From DATAOG01 sp963782885 (GTDB lineage Bacteria; Pseudomonadota; Alphaproteobacteria; Geminicoccales; Geminicoccaceae), in assembly GCA_963782885.1 (NCBI GenBank), contig CAWALL010000020.1:1-64000 (forward strand): DNA of 64,000 nucleotides, given 5' to 3'. Shown one piece after another: positions 34,261 through 44,708 of the stretch (positions are counted from its first letter, which is position 1; each line of letters starts with the position of its first letter). The notes beneath the pieces are model-generated. The model ran no database searches, had not been told where the DNA came from, and worked only from the letters and a program-made list of their open reading frames with translations. Made by a program: the position numbers and the translations under genes.

Positions 34261-34350
34261 TTAACGATTGCCGATTAACGCCGTCTTTGCCGGGTCCATG
34301 CGACCGTGGGAATCCGTGCCCGCTCGGGGCCCCGAGCCGGGCATGGGCTG
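34261..34350. repeat. Dispersed palindromic element, copy E5 (left half)
   Basis: Begins 12 bases after the helicase stop with TTAACGATTGC and a second TTAA at 34275. The left arm GGGTCCATGCGACCGTGGGA starts at 34292. A GC-rich inner palindrome built on GCTCGGGGCCCCGAGC follows, but no right arm. Confidence 0.7.
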
Positions 34351-34477
34351 CATCGGCGGGAGGGATCCCCCTAGCGTGCTCTGGTCGAGGATCCGGTCGC
34401 GGGCGCGAGCCATCGCTCGTTGGGGCCGACGCTTGGCTCTGCATGGCCGGTTGAGGCCCGGCGCGCAGCCGCCGCGA

Positions 34478-35710
34478 TCAGAACAGCGTGCCGTCGCTGA
34501 CGAGCCGGAGCGGCGGGCCGCCGCCGGGGCGAAGCTCGCGGGCGATCCGGCGGGCGGCGGCCCAGGTGCCGCCCTCCAGAACCTTCGCGAGCGGCAGCCG
34601 CTCGGGCGTCAGGCCGAGCCTGGCGCGGATGCGTTCGGCGAGACGATCGATCAGGACGACCGTCAGCGCCCGCCACTCGACCACGACCGCGGAGCTGCCG
34701 GCGTGCGCCTCGCCGAGGACGCCCTCATGCCGGGGACGCAGCATGCCGAGGTCGATCAGGAGGCCGCCGTTCCGGTACTCGGCGAGCGCGGTCAGCTCAT
34801 CGAGGCCGGTGACCGGGATGCCGGCGGCCTCGAGCGGCTCGATCAGCGAATAGGCGAGCCACTGCGAGAGCTTGTGGAACGGGATCAGGCCGGAGGCCAG
34901 ATCGTCGGTCGCTGCCGTCGGGTGGCGGCCGACGTCGCCGAGATTCTGTCCACCCAGCTCGATCCGTCCCGGCCAGATGTCGCCCAGACCCTCGAGCACG
35001 GCTGCGAGGATGGCGGGGGCGGGCAGGCGCCCGTCCCGGGCCTTGCCGGCGAGATGGCCGAACAGGCCGCCGATCCGCGGCCGATCGGCGCCGAAGATTT
35101 CCGGCTTTGCAAGCAGCGCCTCGCCGAGGTGATTGAGCAGGCGGCAGCGGCCGGCGAGGCCGACCAGCGGGTTTTTCCCACTGACCTGGAAAGCAGCACC
35201 GAGCGTGCGCTGGTCGAGCCGGATCAGCGCCTCGGCATCGGCGCGCAGCGGCTGCCCGGGGTCGATCGAAAGAGCGCCCGAGCGGAACAGATCGAGGCTC
35301 GCGAGCGCCAGGCCCTCGGAGCGGGCGTAGGTTTGGCCCGTGGCCGGCTCGCGGTAGCGCCAGGCATCGCCCGCGCCGGCGTCCAGCAGCACGCTCGTCA
35401 CCACGAGGTCGAAACGGGTGCGCGCCAGTTCGTTGGCCGTGAGCCCGGCGCCGAGCGCCGCGGCGCGATCGTGGCCACCTACCGAAAAATGACGCCAGCG
35501 GCTGTGGTACGGGATGGCGAGGTCCGGATAGCTGGCGCGGATCGTGTCGATCACGTAATCGGCCGTGGGATCGAGCCGGTTGAGGTCGAGGGTGAAGTGG
35601 GCAAGCGCGTCCCGCTCGGCCGCCGCCAGCACCAGGCCGCAGCGCTCGCGGATCGCGGCCGGCGTGCGCAGCCAGGCGATCGCCTCGGCCGGGGCTTCGA
35701 AGCGCGGCAC
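34478..35710 (-). CDS. URC4/Urg3 family protein (DUF1688), pyrimidine degradation
   Basis: 410 aa. Homologues of fungal Urc4/Urg3 are needed for the URC route that breaks down uracil, but their reaction is not established. Family-like segments include ADYVIDTIRASYPDLAIPYH, SRWRHFSVGGHDR, GNPL-type GKNPLVGLAGR and the PFHKLSQWLAYSL block. It starts with GTG directly after the TGA of the upstream gene, so the pair is translationally coupled. No membrane or signal segment is seen. Confidence 0.85.
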   Translation of the reverse strand: MPRFEAPAEAIAWLRTPAAIRERCGLVLAAAERDALAHFTLDLNRLDPTADYVIDTIRASYPDLAIPYHSRWRHFSVGGHDRAAALGAGLTANELARTRFDLVVTSVLLDAGAGDAWRYREPATGQTYARSEGLALASLDLFRSGALSIDPGQPLRADAEALIRLDQRTLGAAFQVSGKNPLVGLAGRCRLLNHLGEALLAKPEIFGADRPRIGGLFGHLAGKARDGRLPAPAILAAVLEGLGDIWPGRIELGGQNLGDVGRHPTAATDDLASGLIPFHKLSQWLAYSLIEPLEAAGIPVTGLDELTALAEYRNGGLLIDLGMLRPRHEGVLGEAHAGSSAVVVEWRALTVVLIDRLAERIRARLGLTPERLPLAKVLEGGTWAAARRIARELRPGGGPPLRLVSDGTLF

Positions 35711-36994
<1,284 letters not shown>

Positions 36995-37157
36995 GCAATC
37001 GATCCGCTGCTCGCGCTACGGCCGGACCCCTGGCGGGAGTCGCCCGCCGCGTCGCCGGCCGGCGGCCGATCACCATTGGCCGCCATCGCGAGATACACTA
37101 ATCTGGTGACTGTTTCACGAACTGCCAGAGCAGATCACGAGCCGGGGAGGTGAGCCG

Positions 37158-38006
37158 ATGCGCCTGTTGCGCCATGGACCGAGCGGGGCCGAGAAGCCGG
37201 GAGTGCTGGACGCCGAAGGGCGCCTTCACGACCTTTCGGGAGAAATCGACGACATCACGCCGGCCGTGCTCGCGGCCGACAGCCTGGCGCGCCTGGCGCG
37301 GCTGAACCCGGCCTCGCTGCCGCCGGTCGAGGGCCGGCCGCGGCTCGGGCCGCCACTGGCGCTGGTGCCGAACCTGATCTGCATCGGGCTCAACTACGCC
37401 GACCATGCGAAGGAGAGCAACCAGCCGATCCCCGAACAGCCGATCGTGTTCATGAAGCACACGGGCTCGATCATCGGCCCGAACGATCTGGTCAAGATCC
37501 CGCGCGGCTCGAAGAAGTGCGACTGGGAGGTCGAACTCGGCGTCGTGATCGGCAAGCGCGGCTCGTACGTCGAGGAGCGGGACGCGCTCGACCACGTCGC
37601 CGGCTATTGCATCGTCAACGACGTCTCCGAGCGCGACTACCAGTTCACCGGCGGCGGCGGCCAGTGGATCAAGGGCAAGAGCCCGGACACCTTCGCGCCG
37701 ATGGGCCCCTGGTTCGTGACCAAGGACGAGGTCCCGGACCCCCAGAACCTCAACATGTGGCTCGAGGTCGACGGCCACCGCTATCAGAACGGCTCGACCG
37801 CGACCATGATCTTCGGCGTCGCGCACCTCGTGAGCCACCTCAGCCGCTATCTGACCCTGCTGCCCGGCGACGTGATCAGCACCGGCACGCCGCCCGGCGT
37901 CGGCGCCGGGGTCAAGCCGAACCCTGTGTTCCTGAAGGCCGGCAACGTCATGCGGGTCGGCATCCAGGGCCTCGGCGAGCAGCGGACCGAGGTCGGCCAG
38001 GCCTGA
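37158..38006 (+). CDS. Fumarylacetoacetate hydrolase family protein
   Basis: 282 aa. The FAH fold is shown by ICIGLNYADHAKES, VFMKHTGSIIGPND, the metal-binding DWEVELGVVIG (Glu-x-Glu) and VNDVSERDYQ, and the GDVISTGTPPGVG turn. The family includes C-C hydrolases, decarboxylase/isomerases and ureidoglycolate lyase. The substrate is uncertain; being divergent from the URC genes, it could process a pyrimidine-derived acid. The ATG has GGGGAGGTGAGCCG. Confidence 0.88.
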   Translation: MRLLRHGPSGAEKPGVLDAEGRLHDLSGEIDDITPAVLAADSLARLARLNPASLPPVEGRPRLGPPLALVPNLICIGLNYADHAKESNQPIPEQPIVFMKHTGSIIGPNDLVKIPRGSKKCDWEVELGVVIGKRGSYVEERDALDHVAGYCIVNDVSERDYQFTGGGGQWIKGKSPDTFAPMGPWFVTKDEVPDPQNLNMWLEVDGHRYQNGSTATMIFGVAHLVSHLSRYLTLLPGDVISTGTPPGVGAGVKPNPVFLKAGNVMRVGIQGLGEQRTEVGQA

Positions 38007-38064
38007 GGCGACGCCGCTGGCGCACCTGGGGCAGCGAGCAGCGCACGCGACCGCGGCGCCGCCG

Positions 38065-38621
38065 GAGCTCCTGACCGCGCGGCTGCGCCTGCGGCCGCGG
38101 ACCATCGACGACGTCGACGCGAACCTGGCGATGGACCTCGATCCGGAGGTCCATCGCTACATCTTCGTCCACGGTGTGCCCGACGCCGCGACGTGGCGGC
38201 AGCGACTGATCCAGCGGATCGAGTCCGGCTGGCGGGTGGCGGGCGGCATCTGGGTAGTCGAGTGGCGGCATCGGCCGGGCTTCTCGGCTGGTGCGGGCTC
38301 TTCCCGCTCGAGGAGTCCGGCCTGATCGAGCTCGGCTACCGCTACGTCCGGGCCGCCTGGGGCCGGGGCATCGCGACCGAGGCTGCGGGCGCCGTGCTGG
38401 AGCACGGCTTCAAGGCGTTGCGGCTCGATCCGATCGTCGCGGTCGCCCATCCGGACAACCTGGCCTCGCTTCGGGTGCTCGACAAGCTCGGCTTTCACGG
38501 CCAGGGCAGGACGCGCTACTACGACACCGAGGTCGCCTACTATCGGCTCGATCGCAGCCGCCATCTCGCCGCGGCGCCCGGGGCGGGTGCGGAGACGGTG
38601 GTGCGATCCGAGCGCGATTGA
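38065..38621 (+). pseudogene. GNAT acetyltransferase, frameshifted
   Basis: The first part (ELLTARLRLRPRTIDDVD, then DLDPEVHRYIF) and the second part (AGLLGWCGLFPLEESGLIEL, RGIATEAAGAVLEHGF, NLASLRVLDKLGFHGQGRT) form one RimJ-like acetyltransferase. They lie in different frames, and the shift falls near 38275. No start codon of any normal type precedes the conserved N-terminus after the stop of the previous gene. The acetyl-CoA loop itself is intact, so the damage is recent or a sequencing error. Confidence 0.7.
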
Positions 38622-38676
38622 CGGGCCGCCGCCGCCCGTGTGACAACTTGACCAAAGCATGGTCGGGAGAGGGACA

Positions 38677-40266
38677 ATGAAGACATGGCTTGGCACGCTC
38701 GCCCTGGTGGTCGGGGCGGCGATCGCGGTGCCGATCGCGCAGGCCGAGACGCCGGCATCGACGCTGGTGATCGCGATGAACATCGACGACATCATCTCGC
38801 TCGATCCCGCCGAGACCTTCGAGCTCGTCGGCGGCGAGGTCAACGCCAACGTCTATGACCGGATCACCGTGCACGAGCCCGGGCAGGAGGAGCTGAGCGG
38901 CGGGGTTGCCGAGACCTGGGACATCGCCGATGACGGCCACACCATCATCCTGCACCTCAGGCCCGGCCTGACCTTTCATTCCGGCAACCCGATCACCGCC
39001 GCCGACGTCGTGTTCTCGCTCGCCCGGGTGATCAAGCTCAACAAGACCCCGACCTTCATCCTGAGCCAATTGGGCTGGACGCCCGACAACGTCGACCAGA
39101 TGGTGACCGCCCAAGACCCGCGGACGGTCGAGCTCAAGGTCCCGGAGAAGCTGGCGCCGACGCTGGTCCTGAATTGCCTCTCGGCCGGGGTCGGCTCGGT
39201 TGTCGACAAACAGGTGGCGCTCGCCCACGAAACCGACGGCGATTTCGGCCACGAGTGGCTGAAGACCAACTCGGCCGCCTCGGGGCCGTTCGCGCTCAAG
39301 AGCTGGAAGCCCAACGAGAGCGTGATCCTGGAAGCCGCCTCGACCTCGCGCTACGGCCCGCCAGGCGTCAAGCGGGTGATCCTTCGCCACGTGCCCGAGC
39401 CCGGCGCCCAGCGCCTGCTGATCGAGAAGGGCGACGCCGACATCGCGCGCAACCTCAGCGCCGACCAGATCGCAGCCCTCGAGGGCAACAAGGACGTCAA
39501 GATCCAGACCGATCCGAAGGCGCTCTCGATCTATCTCCAGGTCAACATGCGCGATCCGATCCTGGCCAAGCCCAAGGTGCGCGAGGCGCTGCGCTATCTG
39601 GTCGACTACCAGGGCATGGTCGACAGCTTCCTGCGCGGCCAGTTCATCGTCCACCAGTCGTTCTGGCCCTCGGGCTTCTTCGCCTCGCTGACCGACAACC
39701 CGTTCTCGCTCGACGTCGCCAAGGCCAAGACGCTGCTCGCCGAGGCCGGCTACCCGGACGGCTTCGAGGTCAAGCTCGACGCCTTCAACAGCTCGCCCTA
39801 CATCGACATGGCCCAGGCGATCCAGGCGACCATGGCCGACGCGGGGGTCAAGGTCTCGATCCTCCAGGCCGAGAAGAAGGCGGTCTACGCCAAGCACCGG
39901 GCGCGCCAGCAGCAGATGATCCTGAGCCACTGGAGCCCGGACTACCTCGATCCGAACTCGAACGCCGACGCCTTCGCCTCGAACCCGGACAACCGCGACG
40001 AGGCCAAGCTCACCGGCGTGATCGCCTGGCGCGGCGCCTGGGACACGCCCGAGAACACGAAGCTGACCGCCGAGGCCCGCCAGGAGCTGGACCCGGAGAA
40101 GCGCAAGCAGATGTACCTGACGCTGCAGCGCAACCTCGAGCAGGATTCGCCCTACGTGTTCATGTTCCAAGGCGTCGAGCAGTCGGCGCTGCGCGCCGAC
40201 GTCAAGGGCTTCATCTCCGGCCCGAGCTTCGATCTCGTGTTCTATCGCGAGGTCACTAAGAGCTGA
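38677..40266 (+). CDS. ABC transporter substrate-binding protein (peptide/opine type, SBP family 5)
   Basis: 529 aa. The signal peptide spans 1-24 (WLGTLALVVGAAIAVPIAQA). Family 5 features are GVAETWDIADDGHTIILHLR, GLTFHSGNPITAADVVFSLAR, DKPKVREALRYLVD-type AKPKVREALRYLVDYQGMV and LSHWSPDYLDPNSNADAF. It binds peptides, opines or similar small ligands in the periplasm. The permease and ATPase genes expected after it are absent, making it an orphan. The ATG has GGAGAGGGACA. Confidence 0.92.
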   Translation: MKTWLGTLALVVGAAIAVPIAQAETPASTLVIAMNIDDIISLDPAETFELVGGEVNANVYDRITVHEPGQEELSGGVAETWDIADDGHTIILHLRPGLTFHSGNPITAADVVFSLARVIKLNKTPTFILSQLGWTPDNVDQMVTAQDPRTVELKVPEKLAPTLVLNCLSAGVGSVVDKQVALAHETDGDFGHEWLKTNSAASGPFALKSWKPNESVILEAASTSRYGPPGVKRVILRHVPEPGAQRLLIEKGDADIARNLSADQIAALEGNKDVKIQTDPKALSIYLQVNMRDPILAKPKVREALRYLVDYQGMVDSFLRGQFIVHQSFWPSGFFASLTDNPFSLDVAKAKTLLAEAGYPDGFEVKLDAFNSSPYIDMAQAIQATMADAGVKVSILQAEKKAVYAKHRARQQQMILSHWSPDYLDPNSNADAFASNPDNRDEAKLTGVIAWRGAWDTPENTKLTAEARQELDPEKRKQMYLTLQRNLEQDSPYVFMFQGVEQSALRADVKGFISGPSFDLVFYREVTKS

Positions 40267-40331
40267 GGCGGAGGACCCCGGTATTCGAAGAGGAGCGGCC
40301 GACGGACCTCTTTGCCGCTCCTCGCCCCAGC

Positions 40332-43300
40332 TCACCGAAGCTGATCGAGCAGCGCTTTTGCGTCCCTGAGATCGGCGGTCTCAAACCCTTCGGTGAACCA
40401 CTCATACACCGGCGCGAGCAGGTCGTGGGCCTCGGCGCGCTTGCCTTGATCAGCCGAGAGGCGCGCGAGGCTCGTGGCGGCGCGGAGCTCAAGGGATTTC
40501 GCCTGCTGACTTCGGGCGGTCTCGATCGCCCTCTGCAACCAGGCGGCCGCCTCGCCATGGTCGCCGATCTTTGCCAGGATCTCTCCCCTGAGCCGGTCCA
40601 GCTCCGCCTGATAATGGCATGCTCCAGTGGCCGCCCCTTCCGCTGCCCGATCCAGCGCGCTCAGGGCATCGTCGAGCTCATTCGCCCAGAGATGGGCTTC
40701 CGCGGAGTAACCCAACCACTGGGGATTGAGCAACCGGTTGCCGGCCCCTTTCCAGGCCTCCAGACCGGCGCGAAGTTGTGCGAGGCCCTCCAGATGCTTA
40801 CCGAGGCCGACCAGGGCAAATCCCCGGCACAGGCTTGCCTGCGCGAGCCACTCCGCCATGTGGTGCTGGCGCGCGATGTCAATCGCCGCCTCGGCTCGCC
40901 TTTCGGCCGCGGCAAACTCCCGGCGCAAATTGTGCAGAAGCGCGACCCGGGTCAGGGCGAAGGCGAGACTGTTGGCATGCGCGAGCCGCTGGCCGAGAGC
41001 GAAGCCGGCCTCCATCGTGCCCAGGGCGCGGTCGGGAAATCCAAGGAACCAAAGGGCCCATGCCGAATAGAGCCGGCCTGCCACGCTGGCGCGCTCCGTA
41101 TAGAGTACCAGATCGGAACGGTGTTCCTCCCAGCCTGCAACCGCATCGTCGATCGCGATGCCCTCGTCCAGGACTGCCGTCGCATCGGCAAACCGCCCAA
41201 GAAAGAAGAGTGCTGTCCCAAGAGCGCGTCGGGCCAGGGCACGACGGAGCGGCGCCCCCTGCGCGTCCGCGAGGGCCACCAGCCGCTCAGCGAGATCGTG
41301 GGCCCGCTGAAGCTCGCCTCGCACATTGTAGTAGCTCCATAATCCCCGCAACACCGGAAACAGCTCGGCCGACCGGCCGAGCTGTTCGCACAGCGCCGAC
41401 GCCCGATTGTAGGTGCATTCGACCTCCGGAGCCCCATAGCCCTGGGTAGCCATGAGCGGGCCGCCGATCGCCATTCGCAGGGCCAACTCCTCTTCAAGGT
41501 AGGCCGAAGCGTTTGGTAGCGTTCCGATGAGCTCCAGCCCCTTGCTCAAATGCGCGACCGCTTCCGCATTGGCCGAGCGGCCGGCGGCTAGCTCGCCGGC
41601 CCGGCGCCAATAAGGGATGGCCTGCTGAATCAGACCCGCATCGGTCAAATGCCGGGCCAGAATTTCTGGTTGGACTGTCTCACGGTCTCGAAGCTCCTCT
41701 TCAAGCACCTGGGCGATCCGGGCGTGCAACTGTTGGCGCTTTGACTTGAGGAGCGACTGATAGGCCGCGTCCTGGACCAGGGCGTGCTTGAATGTATAAC
41801 TTGCCTCGGGGGGCGTGCCGCGGCGGAAGACCAGTTCGGAGCTGACCAACTGGTCGACGGCTTGTGCCAGCAGGTTCTCGGAAACAGGTGCTACCGCAGC
41901 GAGCAAGCGGTGCGTGAACTCGCGGCCGATGCAGGCTGCGATCTGGGCCACCTCCTTAACTTCCGGGACGCGATCGAGCCTGGCTATCAGAGAATCGTGC
42001 AGCGACGCTGGGATGGCGGTCTCGCCGGTCTCCAGAACGGCCTTCGTCAGCTCCTCGACGAACAGCGGCACGCCGTCGGTCCGGGCGACGATCGCATCGA
42101 TTGTCTCGCTCGGCAGGCGGTCACCGCCGATGCGCGTGACGATCGCCACGACGCCGGGGCGCCCCAGGCGGTTGAGGGTCAGGCGGCTCACATGCGGGTG
42201 GCCGGCAAGCGCCGGCTGCTGATCTGGGCGGCTGGTGAGCAGCATCAAGACGCGAGCGTCTGCGATCCGGTCGAGGCATTGCTCGATCAGCTCGATTGTG
42301 GTCGGGTCGATCCAGTGCACATCCTCCAGGATCACCGTGACCGGCTGCCGGGCCGCGAGTCCAAGCATCTGGGCCACGAGCGCCTCGAGAGTCCGTGCCC
42401 GTTGCATCTGCGGAGTGAGGTTGAGGGGACCATAACGAGCCTCGCCATCGAGGCCGAGCAGATCGGTGATCAGGGGTGCAGCCTCGCGTCCGTCCGCCCG
42501 GGCAAGCAGGGCTTCCACTTTGTCGAGCAGCACCTCAATCGGGTCGTTCGCCTTCAGGCCCGCCGCATGACGCAGCTGCTGGACGACGGGCCAGAGCGCG
42601 CTGTCGGTGTGGTAGGGCGAGCACTGGTAGCGGACGCGGACGTGCGGCTCGGCGGCCAGGGCGTCGAGCAGCGCGCGGCTGATCCGCGATTTGCCGATCC
42701 CCGCCTCGCCGACCAGGAGCACGCCCTGGCCCTCCCCGGCCTTGGCCTGCGCCCAGCGCTCGAGCAACAAGGCCAGCTCCTGGTCGCGCCCGACCATCGG
42801 CAGGAGCGACGGGCCGCTCATCGCTTCGAACCGGCTCTCGACCGGCCGCTCGCCCTTGACCGCGAACGCCGGCACCGGCTCGCTGATGCCCTTGAGCTCG
42901 CGCTGGCCCAGGTCCTCGAGTTCGAAGCTTGCCCCGAGCAGCCGCCGGGTCGCATCGGCGATCACCACCTGGCCGGGCGCCGCGATCCCTTGCAGGCGCG
43001 CCGCAAAGTTGGGGGTGTCGCCGACCACCGCCTGCTCCCGTGCTGCACCCTCGCCGACCAGGTCACCGACCACCACGAGGCCGGTCGCGATGGCGACCCG
43101 CGCGGCCAGAGGCTCGCCCGCGGGGTTGCTCAGCTGCCCGATCGCGGCGGTGATCGCGAGCCCGGCCCGCACCGCCCGCTCTGCTTCGGCCTCATGCGCG
43201 CGCGGCCAGCCGAAATAGGCGAGCACGCCGTCGCCCATGAACTTGGCGACGTGACCTTCGAACCGCGTGATCTCGCCGGCCACCGCGTTCTGGTAGGCGC

Positions 43301-43655
43301 GGATCACATCGCGCATCTCCTCGGGATCGAGCCTCGCCGACAGCGCGGTCGAGCCCACCAGATCGACGAACATCACCGTCAGCTGCCGGCGTTCGGCCTC
43401 GGAGCGCGCGACCGCGCTCTCCCCGCTCGGGAGCGAAGACGTTTTCGCATCAAAGGCTTCGACCGGCAGGGCGGAGTCGCGCAGCGTCGCGATCGCCTCC
43501 AGCAGCCTGCGGCGCTGGCCGACCAGGGCAACGCCGAGGTCCTTCAGGTCCTCGGCGTTCAGCTTGGGCAGGATCTCGGCGTCGATCTCGTTCGCGAGGA
43601 ACGCCTCAGCGTATCGCTCCAAGTCCAGGTCTCGGAGCCATTTCCGAATGTCCAC
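40332..43655 (-). CDS. Class III nucleotide cyclase / AAA ATPase / TPR regulator
   Basis: 1107 aa. Domains: SAM (about 1-62, KWLRDLDLERYAEAFLANEI), class III cyclase (about 90-270, metal site FVDLVGST near 95 and MGDGVLAYFGWP near 140), AAA/STAND ATPase (P-loop GEAGIGKS near 314, ILEDVHWID), then a long TPR-like helical region. Such proteins are thought to couple ligand sensing to cyclic-nucleotide signalling. The GTG at 43655 is chosen because SAM domains of this family begin with DIxxWL; GAGGCATCGCG lies before it. It is a single-gene unit with no visible partner. Confidence 0.9.
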   Translation of the reverse strand: MDIRKWLRDLDLERYAEAFLANEIDAEILPKLNAEDLKDLGVALVGQRRRLLEAIATLRDSALPVEAFDAKTSSLPSGESAVARSEAERRQLTVMFVDLVGSTALSARLDPEEMRDVIRAYQNAVAGEITRFEGHVAKFMGDGVLAYFGWPRAHEAEAERAVRAGLAITAAIGQLSNPAGEPLAARVAIATGLVVVGDLVGEGAAREQAVVGDTPNFAARLQGIAAPGQVVIADATRRLLGASFELEDLGQRELKGISEPVPAFAVKGERPVESRFEAMSGPSLLPMVGRDQELALLLERWAQAKAGEGQGVLLVGEAGIGKSRISRALLDALAAEPHVRVRYQCSPYHTDSALWPVVQQLRHAAGLKANDPIEVLLDKVEALLARADGREAAPLITDLLGLDGEARYGPLNLTPQMQRARTLEALVAQMLGLAARQPVTVILEDVHWIDPTTIELIEQCLDRIADARVLMLLTSRPDQQPALAGHPHVSRLTLNRLGRPGVVAIVTRIGGDRLPSETIDAIVARTDGVPLFVEELTKAVLETGETAIPASLHDSLIARLDRVPEVKEVAQIAACIGREFTHRLLAAVAPVSENLLAQAVDQLVSSELVFRRGTPPEASYTFKHALVQDAAYQSLLKSKRQQLHARIAQVLEEELRDRETVQPEILARHLTDAGLIQQAIPYWRRAGELAAGRSANAEAVAHLSKGLELIGTLPNASAYLEEELALRMAIGGPLMATQGYGAPEVECTYNRASALCEQLGRSAELFPVLRGLWSYYNVRGELQRAHDLAERLVALADAQGAPLRRALARRALGTALFFLGRFADATAVLDEGIAIDDAVAGWEEHRSDLVLYTERASVAGRLYSAWALWFLGFPDRALGTMEAGFALGQRLAHANSLAFALTRVALLHNLRREFAAAERRAEAAIDIARQHHMAEWLAQASLCRGFALVGLGKHLEGLAQLRAGLEAWKGAGNRLLNPQWLGYSAEAHLWANELDDALSALDRAAEGAATGACHYQAELDRLRGEILAKIGDHGEAAAWLQRAIETARSQQAKSLELRAATSLARLSADQGKRAEAHDLLAPVYEWFTEGFETADLRDAKALLDQLR

Positions 43656-43749
43656 CGCGATGCCTCGAATCGAATGCACCAATCAGAATCTAGCAAGCTA
43701 AATCGGATCAATCCAGGATCGTGGGGGCCGGTGTCCGTTGAACCGAGCA

Positions 43750-44688
43750 CTACTGCTGAGGCATCGCCAGGTCCCCCATCGCCCAGGCGGGGATGATCGC
43801 GCCCGGGTGGGCGATGACCCGGGCGGCGAGCGCGCCGCCGAGGCGGGCGGCGGCTTCCGGGTCGGCGCCGGAAAGGCGGGCGGCGAGATAGCCGGCGTTG
43901 AAGCTGTCGCCGGCGGCGGTGCTGTCGACGACCTCGGCGACCAGGGTCGGCGGCACTTCGCCCGTGAACGCCGCCGAGGACAGGAAGCAGCCGGCGGCGC
44001 CGCACTTGATCACGGCCTCGGCGACGCCGAGGTGGTGCAGCCGGTCGGCGGCCTCGCGCGCGCCGGCGACCCCGAACAGCGCCTGGTCGTCGTCGAGCGT
44101 CGGCAGCGCGATGTCGGCCCGGGTCAGCATCTCGTCAAAGGCGGCGCGCGCGCTCGCCGGGTCGGGCCAGCCGACCGGGCGGTAGTTGCTGTCGAACGCG
44201 ATCCGGCCGCCGCGCTCGCGCACCGCCTCCGCGATCGCCATCAGCGCCCGGCGCTGCTCGTCATCCAGGATCGAGAGCGTGACGCCCGACAGATAGAGCA
44301 GGTCGAAGCTGGAAAGCTCCGCGAGCAGCCGCTCGGCCCGGCCGTCCTGCAGCAGCGCGCGCGCGGCCGAGGCCGAGCGCCAGTAGGTGAAGCTGCGCTC
44401 GCCCTTGGCATCGGTCCGGATCGTGTACAGGCCGGGCAGGCGGCGGGCGAGGCGGGCGACCAGCCCGGTGCCGACGTCCTCCGCCTGCCACATGGCGAGC
44501 ATCGCATCGCTGTAGGCGTCGTCGCCGAGCGCGCTGACGTAGTCGACCCGGACGTCCTGCTCGCGGGTCAGCCTTGCGAAGTAGACCGCGAAATTCAGCG
44601 TGTCGCCGCCGAACGCGAGGTGGAGTTCGGACGCGCTGCGGTGGCGCAGCTCGATCATGCATTCGCCGATGCTGGCGATCCTGAGCAT
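43750..44688 (-). CDS. kdgK: 2-keto-3-deoxygluconate kinase (PfkB family)
   Basis: 312 aa ribokinase-fold sugar kinase. N-terminal SIGECMIELRH, the substrate lid LAFGGDTLNFAVYFARL and the catalytic DSTAAGDSFNAGYLAARL (anion hole and base Asp) are typical of KdgK. It phosphorylates 2-keto-3-deoxygluconate before aldol cleavage. It is third in a minus-strand operon after the dehydrogenase and oxidase genes, which supports a sugar-acid role. Confidence 0.88.
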   Translation of the reverse strand: MLRIASIGECMIELRHRSASELHLAFGGDTLNFAVYFARLTREQDVRVDYVSALGDDAYSDAMLAMWQAEDVGTGLVARLARRLPGLYTIRTDAKGERSFTYWRSASAARALLQDGRAERLLAELSSFDLLYLSGVTLSILDDEQRRALMAIAEAVRERGGRIAFDSNYRPVGWPDPASARAAFDEMLTRADIALPTLDDDQALFGVAGAREAADRLHHLGVAEAVIKCGAAGCFLSSAAFTGEVPPTLVAEVVDSTAAGDSFNAGYLAARLSGADPEAAARLGGALAARVIAHPGAIIPAWAMGDLAMPQQ

Positions 44689-44708
44689 GGCCGCGCCGCC
44701 CGCGCGCG

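Noticed and set aside
37095..37140. Operator in the divergent URC/FAH control region
   Set aside because: TCTGG and CCAGA lie about 18 bases apart in an otherwise asymmetric sequence; too weak to report as a site.
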